Below, piece after piece: positions 1 to 10,423 of a stretch of 64,000 nt of DNA. The notes under the pieces were generated by a model that had not been told where the DNA came from, made no database searches, and saw only the letters and a list, made by a program, of their open reading frames with translations. Each line of letters opens with the position of its first letter. Position 1 is the first letter of the stretch. The stretch comes from Gordionus sp. m RMFG-2023 (Eukaryota; Nematomorpha; Gordioida; Chordodea; Parachordodidae): assembly GCF_954871325.1 (NCBI RefSeq), contig NC_088777.1:44865366-44929365 (forward strand), given 5' to 3'. The position numbers and the translations under genes were made by a program.

Positions 1-306
1 AAACAAAATTAATTTTTTTTTATATTCTCTTTTCAAGCGCTTATAATTTTCCCACCTTTATTGAAATTTTGGATCTTTTTACATCAGTCCAATAAATTAA
101 AAAATTATTTTAGATTGAATCGGGTTTAGACTTACTTCTAAAGTCGAATTTCGGATCGGATTGGGTTCGGATCTTTTAAAATATTACTCGGATGGGTTGG
201 GCAAGATTTTTGGTTTAGTAAATGGATTGCCTTATATATATTTTTTTTTAAAATTAATAAAGAATCCAATATTTCAGTTAAAAAAACTTTATTTTTTTTA
301 ACACAG
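1..306. other. AT-rich sequence before the first transporter exon
   Basis: This is probably the tail of an intron, because it ends in a T-rich tract and ACACAG directly before the exon at 307. Around 115-210 there are several GGATTGGGTTCGGATC-like runs, which look like a degraded repeat. I see no coding sequence here. Confidence 0.4.
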
Positions 307-692
307 GTAAAGTGGGTAAGGATTCCTTTTATCTTATTCTCACTATTTCGGCTTCCGTTTATTTATTCACTGCAATTTTCTCTCCCGCTCCGATGGGAAA
401 CAAAATTAATGCTCCTCTTGGTTCCAACAATAGCGCAGTGAATGGGATGAAAGAATTCAGCCTTAATTACCACAAGCATACCTATAATTATTATAAATCT
501 ACTGGGAAAAAAAGTGCTGAAAATCAAAAAGAAGTCATACCAGAATTTACGAAAAGACTAGGCGATAAAAAAGAAATACGAAAAAAGGCGGGAACGAATC
601 TTGGTTTATTAGATATATTCCATTTCCATTTCGATGATAATAGAAATTGTTCCATTAATTATATTCAAATATTTAGTGTTCAATTTTATTGA
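307..692 (+). CDS. Terminal exon of an SLC17-like transporter (partial gene)
   Basis: This is the last exon of a gene that begins before the window. The acceptor ACACAG precedes GT AAA GTG, so the exon starts in phase 1, and it ends at a TGA at 690-692 (128 codons). The first 25 or so residues (FYLILTISASVYLFTAIF) form one hydrophobic membrane helix, followed by a polar tail of about 95 residues rich in Asn, Lys and His. The helix position at the C-terminus and the following APLGSNN segment resemble TM12 of SLC17 anion transporters (VGLUT, sialin), where a W..VF helix is followed by FGSGE..PW. The exon at 63577-63977 is clearly a paralogue, with the same phase and the shared segments TIS..VYLF.A.F and AP.GSNN. 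The family call rests on one helix, so it is tentative. The pairing with the second exon is firm. Confidence 0.5.
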
Positions 693-1322
693 GGATTTAT
701 GTGCTTCTAAATTATTGATTGTGTAGTGTAGTTGGGAGGGCACTATATGACACGCCACACCGTGCCCCTAAAATGTAGAAATATGTAAAGGGTTAAGCGT
801 GTTCTCATAGAACGGAACGTTTTGGAAGCATTCCGGGAACGGAACTTAGGGAAAATTATGGAACGCAATTCCGAAACGTTACTAGAACATTTACAAAGTG
901 TAATATTACAAATTTAACTTTTTACATAATTATTTGCATAAATATTTGTTTTTTTTAAGTTTCTTATTCAGTTTGTTTCTTAATAATAATATTATTACCC
1001 ATTATTTAGTGTTATTATGTGATTTTAAGAATCAAGATTATAAAAATAGAAAAGAAAAAAAATCATATTTGATATAGATAATTTCAACTGTTTTATTATA
1101 AAATATTTTATAATTAAAGTTTTTAAATTTTGTTGAGAGGTGTTTACCGACACTTTGTTCTGTGGTATAGATATTATTAATTCAAATGTGAATGTCAATA
1201 TTCTTAAATTTTGATAAACTTTAAATTGGTTATCTAAAATCCGGCTCGATGTATCCGGGTCTCCCTTATTCAGGACAAATATTTATTTATCTATTCTATA
1301 TTTTATTCTATATCTTTTTAAG
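693..1322. other. Spacer with a small GGAACGGAACG repeat
   Basis: This gap separates the transporter exon from the first candidate FAM20 exon. At about 797-895 there is a GC-richer patch (GTGTTCTCATAGAACGGAAC at the left, an inverted CGTTACTAGAACAT at the right) that resembles a small hAT-type MITE remnant. The remainder is AT-rich with no frame I can support. A promoter for the FAM20 gene may lie here but no motif decides it. Confidence 0.35.
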
Positions 1323-1391
1323 AAGATGTCAATTTAAATGGTGTACTTGTAAAGGCGTTAAAAGAAGTAAAGTATCAACAAAATGCTGAAA
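1323..1391 (+). other. Candidate upstream exon of the FAM20-like gene
   Basis: An open stretch reads NLNGVLVKALKEVKYQQNA and ends at a donor, GAA A|GTAAAA. It ends in phase 1, which joins exactly to the phase-1 start of the exon at 1518 (A + GA = Arg). The acceptor could be at TTTTTAAG (start 1323) or three bases further on (start 1326). The phase fit is the main evidence; the peptide itself is not conserved enough to decide. Confidence 0.45.
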
Positions 1392-4300
1392 GTAAAAAAG
1401 AATATATAATCCTATTCATATATTTATGATAAGACACATTTACGGATTTAATTTGCAAATTATTTACTAATATCGGTTCGATTTAATGATTTGTATTATA
1501 TTATAAAAATGTCCCAGGAAAATGGAGAGAAGATTGGAAGGAGGAGATTAATTCTACAACTATTTCTACAGTAACAAGAAATAAGTTTACCAATGAAAAA
1601 AATGATCTTACAATCGATGATGGTACAACGACCAAAGAAATTACTATTAGTGTTGACAAAGTGTATAAAGAAAATCACCGCTCCACCGAAAAAATGTTGG
1701 ATACTACTATCGATGAAATTGCCAAGGAAACTGATAGTGAAAATCATAATGAAAATGAAGGCACAACTGAAGAAAATAAAGTTGAAAAAGAAAACGAGGA
1801 TGACGAGGAAAAGTCTGGCCATGGTAAGAAAAATAAAAAAGATGACTGTGACAGTTATCATATACATCTACCTCGAGACTATGTTAAATCTATAAAAAGG
1901 CTTACAAAGAATATCAGGCATCGTAGCAGCAAGATCGACATTCTCGGCTATACATTACAGGTAGGCGATAAAAAATTAAATTTAGGTGAAATCATTCCTG
2001 ATATACCCTTTTACGCCTCCCTCATTTCTAGCAAACGCAATGATATATCTTTGTCTCACAGGGTCAGGAGGAAGTTCGAAATCAAAATTCGCTTAATTTT
2101 GATTTCAAACAATGATAGCAAAAAGACATATGGTCCCGACACTTCGGTTATTGACAAGAGTATAGACGCAAAGAAATACGATCATATATTATTACAGTTA
2201 AAAAACGAGGTTTTAGCTTTCAATGACCCACGATCGACAACCATCATTATTTCGAATAATGAAAAGCATAATCAAACCGAAGATGGAAGAAATTCTTGGC
2301 GATTGGCGCGCAAATGGATCCGAAAATCGATGCGTTCTGGGAAACTTTACGAATTAGATAAAGAATGGAAATCACCTATGACAAGGGTTTACGATAGTCT
2401 GGCCAGCTATCCACTGATAGGGATAGATATTCCAAACAAAAGGGTTGCTACTAGAAAGGTTAAACAAATCACGGTCAATAAAATGCGTGGCAGCACGACA
2501 AAATTGATACTGGAATTGAAAGGAAATCAAAAGGTTTTATTCAAGCATAAACGCCTGCTTATGACTGATTTGATTAAGGATAAATTTTGGCCAGCGTTCC
2601 ATGGCCGTGAACGTTTTCAATGTGAAATAATGGCATTCCATCTTAGTAGGTGAGAATATAACTGACATATTTAAAATTATTATTTTGTTATCAGGGACAT
2701 AACTAATAGGAGAACATTTAAATTTCCCGATCATGCCCCTCCCCACCCTTTAAAATTTTTTATTAGCCTCATAATATACATATATGTTATAAATGCTGGA
2801 GTGCTAAATATATTATAAAATTGATAATATAGTCGACTAGCATTATAAGTAGAGTTTGTATAAAAAGTAATTTTAGCCTAATATAGACTTAAATATCATA
2901 TTTAAATAATGCCCAATAGCCATTAAGTAGAAAAAATTCGTAATTACTCATCTGCCTATAATTTACTCACAATCTATATATTATATTGAAAAAATATATA
3001 TAATGGCAAACACGTAAATGAGAATAAATTTTAAAATTTATTCTGACGTTAAAATGTAAAAAGACGAATAAAATTAAAATTAATAAAGAAAAGAAAAATG
3101 TAAATAAAATGGTAATTCTGGAATAGCAACCATATTAAGAATTCTCTTCGTATTGAAATCTATCAATTCTATAAAATCAACAAATTTGAATTATCTGATT
3201 TTACTGAAGATGCATTTCAACATTGTTGGGAAACGTAATCTACTTTAATTACAGGAATTTTCTTCATAAACTTTTATGTTTTTTATATTTATTCTTTCTT
3301 TCTTTCTTTCTAACTTTTCTTATTTTATTTAAAATCCATTTTTTGTTTGTTATATTAAATCAGTCAAAAAAAAAGTAAAAAAGAATAGTAAGGAAATATA
3401 TAACCTTATTATTTTTTGGGCCTCACCTCCTCCTCAACCTAGTTAGAGATGAACTTATCTACGGCCGACTCTGATAGGTCCTCTATTCATAATGCATCAG
3501 ATTTCAAATTTGAAAATTGCCCTTAAAATTGAGAAGTTTTGAGTCTTTAAAATGTATTCCAGATAAATTTATGACATCATTATATCTATTGTCGTTTAAT
3601 AAATACATTATACACTTTATATATTTTAGAGTTTTGGATTTCCGCAAAACACCGATAACCGTTGGTAGAAGGTTTCATTTATTTGACGATTTCTTGACCA
3701 ACGATAATTATAAAATCATTAGAGGCCTTACTCGAAACCGTTCTTTATTATGCTATTTTTCAAATAATAACTTTTATTTTATTATAGATCACCTCAATGG
3801 TAGTCATTGTTTTAGCTTTTACAAAGGAAAGAAAAACAACAGGTCTTTGAAATCATCCAAAATTTGCACAGATCGGGGAGACTTTATTGAAGGAGCGATG
3901 ATAATGTGGCTACCATTTCCGTTAAAAATAATCGAAAATCCCTGGCATCCTAAATTTTGGAGGGAGCATCATGGAAAATGCGGCAGACATCCGTTTTATA
4001 TATAATATATTTTACTAACCCCCAATAATAAAATCACGCCACGTTAAATTTCTCGTGGTATACATAAAATTTTAAAATTAAAATTATCAACCATGAGCTT
4101 TCAGTAAATTAATAAGACATTCCTTATATAACAAAATTCGTATTTTTCCTCTTTTCCTCTCCTGTTCGGAGATTAGGAATCAATTAAAAAATGGAACGTG
4201 ATTTAATTTAATTTTTTTTAAACTATACAAATTAATAAATTTGAAAAACTTTCACAAGGCTTAAAATATAGGTACATAGCCATATGCTTAAATTAACGCA

Positions 4301-7300
4301 AGTTATTCTAGGAAAGATTTCATTAGCTCTTGATATTTACACACTAAACTGGTAAATATTTAAAGATTTTTTTAATTCTCTTTCTCTCTCCAACATTTAT
4401 CATATATTCCCTATAAGACTTGGGTGAATATAGGCATTATATCGGCATTATAACCCAGATTATTTACACCTTTCCGAATTTTACAAACCCTATTATATGC
4501 TATAAGAGTGAAAAAGTTGTTACATTTATAGCCATTCTAAATTATCATAGTTAAACTGTCATTCTTCTCCCTCAATAAACTTCCTTAATTAAATATCACC
4601 CCCCCCCCCATTAACTTAATAAGAGGTGATTATTTATGAATCCATACATTTAAAAATGAATTTTCAGAACCCTTCCAGTGATTTCGAATTAAATTAACTC
4701 CAGATATTTACGAGTATATTTTATGTTTTTATTCTCTTCCTTTACCACTCAAACTAAAACCTTTTAAATTAATGAATAAATTTTTCTTTGTTCCTTTCCA
4801 TTTTTTATATATATACCAATCAATAATTAATGTATGAGTATGAACTCGAATTAGGTTTCATGTACTCGATTAATTAATCACGACGTCCTTCTCCTTAAAT
4901 TTTTTCTTAAAATTTATATAACCAGAGGATAGCTATTGCCTTATAATGTACTAAAAGCTCGTCTTAAAAATAATATATATCAATCCCTTCGTGTTATGAA
5001 CAGCCAAAGGAAATTTAAGGTGGTTGATTTTTTTTTATATTAGATGATCAGACTTGTGCGTAGTGTTGTTAAATGGCTTGATTTTTAAAAACGGCTAGCC
5101 CAATATTTAAATTTAGCGTGAGCCCTTAAGATTTTGCTCAGAGATGGCAAAACGGTTTAGATATCTATTAACAAAATCTCGAGGATCGCGAAATATTATT
5201 TTAGTTAAAGTTTTAATTTATATTAAGTTAAATCGATCCTTTTTATAACATTACTTATATATAACAATCGCAATCGGCGGTAGCGGTTTTTTTTTGCTAA
5301 ATCACCATTTAGCTTTCGCCTAATAAATTAGTGGCCGTCTGTTCGGTGTTGGTGCAGACTCATATATGAATTAATGCTAGTAGTTCATTATAAAAATTTC
5401 GTTCGTTATAAGAATTAAATATTGTTCCCCTCTCTCATTTTAATACTTATTATACTTATGAGGCCTTCGTCGACATCACTAATACTTCCATCCAGAGATG
5501 TATTGGCAAAAAAGGAACAAATGTTATATTTTTCAGTTTTAATGATTAACAAAACTCTTTCACATCGATGATAACTTATGTTTAATAACATCCTCACTCC
5601 TTTTTTATTCCAACCAACACGTCTTTCGAACATAATTTTCTCATGAAAATAAGTCCACATTACATTTTTAAGAATAAAATAAAATATTTCGTTTCGTTAA
5701 ATTCATTTGATTAAATAATTGGGAGTTAAAAATTTTACATAAACTCAGGTGTAAATGATCAAATTTTTATTTTAGTTAAGTCAGAAGAAATGACTAAATT
5801 AAGGCTAAAAACGAAGAAAAATAAACCCAATAAGACTATTATTAGCCTAAGGTGTCAATTTATAGTAACCGCAAAATAGTGCAATGTAGCTCGAGGGATA
5901 TTTTACTAAATACACAATGTTAAATTATACAGCTATGCCATCGTTTAACGATAATTTACGCATCGCTTTGCGACATCGCGGTATTTTACAGTTGCTATAA
6001 AACTAGATCTCATGTCTGCTGCACATTCCGACATTAAATTGATTCTAAATCCTGCAAACGCCACTTTTTCTAGCATCATTTAGGCTAATTTGATATAAAT
6101 ATATAATTTAAATGATGTTTTAAAAATTTATACCCTCCCTTATCATAAAATAGGCGGTTTGACAAAAGAAGATCGCTAACACGCACGCTGCGATTCACAG
6201 CGCACGGGTCGGGTCACTTGATTAGCAATAATCAATTGATAAAATTTTTAAAATGGAAAATAGGTGCAAATTAAATATCAACCTCAAATTAATCAATCAA
6301 TAAAAATCGTTAGATTTCATTATAATTGTAAGTGAAAAAACAAAATTTAAAATATTGATTTAGGTATGATATATCCAATGAATATTGCTTAAAAAATTTA
6401 AAAATGATAATTGAACAAAATGAGGATGGGTTGAAGAAAAGAAATCAAATAACGATTTTATTGGATATTACTGATATGGCTATTTATGATTTTCTATTGG
6501 ATAATATTGATAGGAACAGTTTCGAGTATATAGAAGATAAGGGCACGCATCATGCCGTGCCGCCTTCGTTAATCATGATAGATTCTGGAAATTGGTTATA
6601 ATTTATTTTTAAAAAAATTATGATTTACGATTAATTTTTTCTAGCGATTTAGCCTAAAATTTTTTCCATTAAACATATATATTCCAATCTAGTCAAAACC
6701 GAGAATATTTCTTGCCCAATCAATAGGTTATTTTTCTTTAAATTCTAGTCCAATCCGAACTCCTATTTTAGAATCAATTCATGACCTGAATATAAAAAAA
6801 AATTAATGAATAATATGGGATAATAAAAAAGGTGTGCTGAAATAAAGGCGCAAACATTATAAGCGTTACACCTCCTGGCCTTAGTTCACTTTCTCTGCGT
6901 TTAAAACGCTATCATTATTCTTTTAAAAGGTAGAATTTAACATTTAAGTTTTAATAATGAAAACATTTCATTTTAAACATTAGAGACGTGATCTAGGACA
7001 GCCTCTTAAAGATAAAAGAAAATATTGTGTTTTTCTTGAAAAAAAACTAGAAGAATTTGTTTTTTTTAAAGGAATTACAATTTTGTCGATGTTCGAGATC
7101 TGCTGAAATAAAAATTACAAAAATAAATTAAGAACCAGTCCGAACTAATCTGATAGAATTATCTGTCTAAATGTTATCGATCTCATAAGTTAGGTATGAA
7201 GAACTAATTCTTGAACTATCAAATTCAATTATTGGGGGGAGTGGGGTGAAGTGGGGAGGGGGGGGGGGTGGGTGATCAGAAAAATAAAATTAATCAGAGT

Positions 7301-9164
7301 TGGAACAAGAATTAGGACCTGTTATCGAATCGAATCATATATTTGCATTATCCGTATTCGATTTAAATTTTCGAATCGAATAATTCGTTTTAGGTAGAAT
7401 TCAGAGCCCATTTTAAAATCAGAAACGGAGGGAGAATAATTTTTTTTAGTTCCGGTTTCAAATTTTGATTACGATACATGTTCATTTCATAAATATCCCA
7501 TCAAATCGTTTCGATGTTTATTTCAGTCTAATTATTCGTATTCGACCATCGAACTATTCATTATTTCTTTTGGCAGGCTTCTTAAATTCAAAACAATTAT
7601 TTAATGAAATAAGATTAAATGGATGTTTTATTTTTGAATTTTAAGCTTTCCAGATCCAGATGTAGACACGTTTACAACATTGGCCCCTTTATATCAATGC
7701 TGCAAGTAAATAAATAATAATGTAATATACAATAATTATGCTACATTATTTTAATATTAGTATTGTTAAACGGCTGAATTTGATGCGATTTTTTAAAACG
7801 GCTGACTCAATGTTTTATCCAGAAAAACATATTACGAAAGCCTGAAGATTTTGCTCATACATAGCACAAAGTTTGGACATCTATTAGCCAAAATCTCTAG
7901 GCTTAGTCAATATTTTTTTGGTTATACTATTGAGTTGGCCGTTTTTAAAAATCGTCTCAAATTGAATCATTTAACAGTACTAATTAATATGTAAAATACA
8001 GGAATAGTTATATATATTGGTAACAACTTTCTTAGAATTGTTTAACCTTGCTATAATTTTCCTTTTCTTTTAAAATTTTATCGTTATGATATTTTTACAA
8101 TAATTGCAGCTAGTTAAACAATTTTATAAGATAGTTGTTACAAATATTATGGAAATGTTTCAAAACTAGGCCTAGAAAGAAACAAATCGAATCGAATAAT
8201 ACAATTATTCGTATTCGATTCTAATTTTTGAATCGAATAATTCGTTATGTACGAATCCAATGATTCATTATTAATACGAATAATAAAATCATTATTCGAT
8301 TGGGAAATTTTTCTAAAGCTAATCGATTATATTTTTGCAAAAAAAATTAAAACAGATGTGGATGTTTTAAAATAATACCTTTAAGGATTCTACTAAAACT
8401 AATAATCTCAAATAATTCAAATCGGACAATAAAAATTTACTATTCGACGGATATTTTTTCTTATTATTCATATTCGATTCTAATTTTTGAATCGAATAAT
8501 TCGTTATGTACGAATCCAATGATTCATTATTAATACGAATAATAAAATCATTATTCGATTGGGAAATTTTTCTAAAGCTAATCGATTATATTTTTGCAAA
8601 AAAAATTAAAACAGATGTGGATGTTTTAAAATAATACCTTTAAGGATTCTACTAAAACTAATAATCTCAAATAATTCAAATCGGACAATAAAAATTTACT
8701 ATTCGACGGATATTTTTTCTTATTATTCATATTCGTTTGAATTTTCGAATCTCGTATTCGTAAAATACGAATCGAATTTGAAGCGAATCGAATATTGAAT
8801 AACAAATAATTTGTTTTAGGCCTTTAACAACAAATCATATTATGTTACTTGTAAGACGGTTAATATTTTTTTTAATAAGTAATTTTAAAAAAAATTTTTT
8901 AATCCCTTTTACAAATTTTATTCCATTTTAAATAATATTTTTTATTTCCACACTAGACTTCGCCGATCAACTTATGAAAGATTGAAACTCTTAAAAAACG
9001 GTCGTTTCGTGCACTTATTTAATATTTCCCTAAGTGCTGACATGTTACATCCTTTCCTAACAGAACCTTATTGGATCGCCTTAAATAGGAGGTATAACGC
9101 AGTGATGTCAGTTATTCAAGATTGGTGCTTCCATAAATTCGAAAAATCTAATGTATTGTCTTGA
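1323..9164 (+). CDS. FAM20-like secretory-pathway kinase, six or more exons
   Basis: The gene encodes a member of the FAM20 family, Golgi/secreted kinases that phosphorylate secreted proteins (FAM20C) or the xylose of proteoglycan linkers (FAM20B). Exons: 1518-2649, 3630-3992, 6364-6594, 7646-7705 and 8957-9164, plus a probable upstream exon at 1323-1391. All introns between the five listed exons are phase 2 with GT-AG ends, and the joined codons fit. Family matches in order: KVLFKHKR (ATP-site Lys) and CEIMAFHLSR (Glu) at the end of the first long exon, VLDFRKTP, GDFIEGAMIMWLP, YDISNEYC, LDITDMAIYDFLLDN then IDRN (catalytic Asp), IDSGN (metal Asp), TLAPLYQCCK and LRRSTYERLKLL. The N-terminal 150 residues are acidic and low-complexity. 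Oddities: the usual DRHHYE reads DRNSFEY, the usual DNGKGFG reads DSGNCFP, and the Cys pair of the FYGKCYYC region is missing. The signal-anchor exon is not located. An AATAAA lies just after the stop, near 9258. Confidence 0.85.
2650..3629 (+). other. FAM20-like gene, intron between exons 2 and 3
   Basis: Donor AGTAG|GTGAG and acceptor ATATTTTAG bound this phase-2 intron. It is plain AT-rich sequence with a short (TTTC)n run near 3290-3312. I see no other gene in it. Confidence 0.7.
3993..6363 (+). other. FAM20-like gene, intron between exons 3 and 4
   Basis: The donor CC|GTTTTA at 3993 is the weakest splice site in the gene and was chosen because it gives the required phase and leads straight into YDISNEYC. 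The intron holds one degraded hAT MITE (5061-5250) and otherwise AT-rich sequence with a C-run near 4600. Confidence 0.6.
5061..5250. mobile_element. hAT-type MITE, degraded copy
   Basis: It begins TAGTGTTGTTAAA followed by GGCTTGATTTTTAAAAACGG, contains the family's central AAGATTTTGCTCA and ATCTATTA words, and ends near an inverted ATAACATTACT. It is the same family as the copies at 7758, 29543, 30607, 58007 and 63205. The right end is decayed and I could not see a target duplication. Confidence 0.6.
6595..7645 (+). other. FAM20-like gene, intron between exons 4 and 5
   Basis: This phase-2 intron runs from AATTG|GTTATA to TTTTAAG|C. It contains a G-run near 7240-7270 and AT-rich sequence with TCGAATCGAATAATTCG words near 7330-7390 that recur in the next intron. 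I see no coding sequence. Confidence 0.6.
7758..7982. mobile_element. hAT-type MITE in the last FAM20 intron
   Basis: The element starts TAGTATTGTTAAACGGC and ends in the inverted TTTAACAGTACTA. It is flanked by 8-bp duplications with one mismatch (TTTAATAT at 7750-7757, ATTAATAT at 7983-7990), as expected for hAT insertion. Subterminal segments (AAAACGGCTGACTCAAT and ATTGAGTTGGCCGTTTT) are also inverted. There is no coding capacity; it would need an autonomous hAT for movement. Confidence 0.8.
8212..8735. repeat. Two-copy tandem duplication, 259-bp unit
   Basis: A unit that begins TATTCGATTCTAATTTTTG and ends near ATTATTCATATTCG occurs twice in a row with a period of 259 bp. The copies look identical apart from the edges, so the duplication is recent. 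The unit is full of TCGAATCGAAT and ATTCGATT words and lies inside the last FAM20 intron. Confidence 0.9.
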
Positions 9165-10415
9165 ATATATGAAAGCATTACCTAAAAAAATTCGACTAAA
9201 GCCTATTCGATTTAAAGAAAAAATATATAATATTTATAAAGTTTCAATCATTATTTAAAAATAAAATATCTTATTATTATATAAAATGGGATATTTTTTA
9301 AAGACTTGGCGGCGAGAGGATAAGGAAATGATCATTTAAAAAGGTATTATTCCAAATGAGAATTTTGCCCACGGCGCGAGTTGTTTAAATTGAGAATGCT
9401 AGTGACAGATTAGTAAGTATTCGTTTTTTATTCCCCCTTATACACATTTTTATTAGATTTGGGGGTTAGAAAATAAAGTAATAATCGAAGAAGTTAATGA
9501 TAAAAAAGAAAAATAGATGGCTTCGAAGATGATAAAATTTGAAAAGAAAAAGAGAAATGGAAGAAAACTTGCTTTTATACTTTCTAAATTTCCAAAATTA
9601 GAGTAGAATATTACTTCTATATCCCAAATATCCCAAATATACCATGGATATTAAATATAATAAAATATTAAACAAAATGGAGGAGAAACCATTTCTAAAA
9701 AATAACTATTATATAATTGAATCTAATTATTTGATTTTTATATTCCTATTAAACGGAGATAAAACATTATATTTCTATATGTATTATTATTAAGAACTCA
9801 TCTTCTTCCAGGGTAATTTTGTTTATATCACCGGTCTCATCTCTTAATCAAGTTATTTTTTATATTTTTCTATATATGGTCGCCTGAGAATTAGAATATT
9901 TTATCTCCACATTTTACAATTTTGCAGGAGAGCAGTTTTAAAAATTAAGTCTGTTTTCAATAGGATGTTTAACCTAGTATCGGATTTAATATGAGTTCAT
10001 TTATAAATATTTTGAATTTTTTAATGTAAATAGAATGGTATAATTATAAAAATTTGATTTATGTAAAAAAAAGTCAGTTTTGACAAATTGGATATAGAAT
10101 AATCTAATTCTCATGCGATGATATTATAGACTAGATTGGATTTTTTTTTAAAATAATTCATAAATATATAAATCTATAAAAGTTTAAGTTTTATGATATT
10201 TTAATATGTTTCTAAAATATTTTTCACGTTTTGTTTTTAGTTTTTTTTTAAAAAAAATTGATAAATTAAAAAAAAAGTAATTTAATCACTTTTGTAATGG
10301 AATTGGAATATTCCATTTTTTGGATAAAGGTAGACCGAGATTGGGCATTTTTATTTTTTTGAAATTTACAAAAATAAAAAATAATTTTTTAGAGTTTTTA
10401 TAATAATATTTAGGA
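9165..10415. other. AT-rich spacer without visible genes
   Basis: This stretch runs from the FAM20 stop to the target duplication of the first hAT element. It is very AT-rich with many homopolymer runs. I see no coding frame or RNA gene. Confidence 0.5.
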
Positions 10416-10423
10416 GTATTAAA

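Noticed and set aside
1496-1867. Minus-strand hydrophobic protein
   Set aside because: It lies antisense to the acidic Lys/Glu-rich part of the FAM20-like exon; poly-Lys and poly-Glu codons read as Phe and Leu on the other strand.
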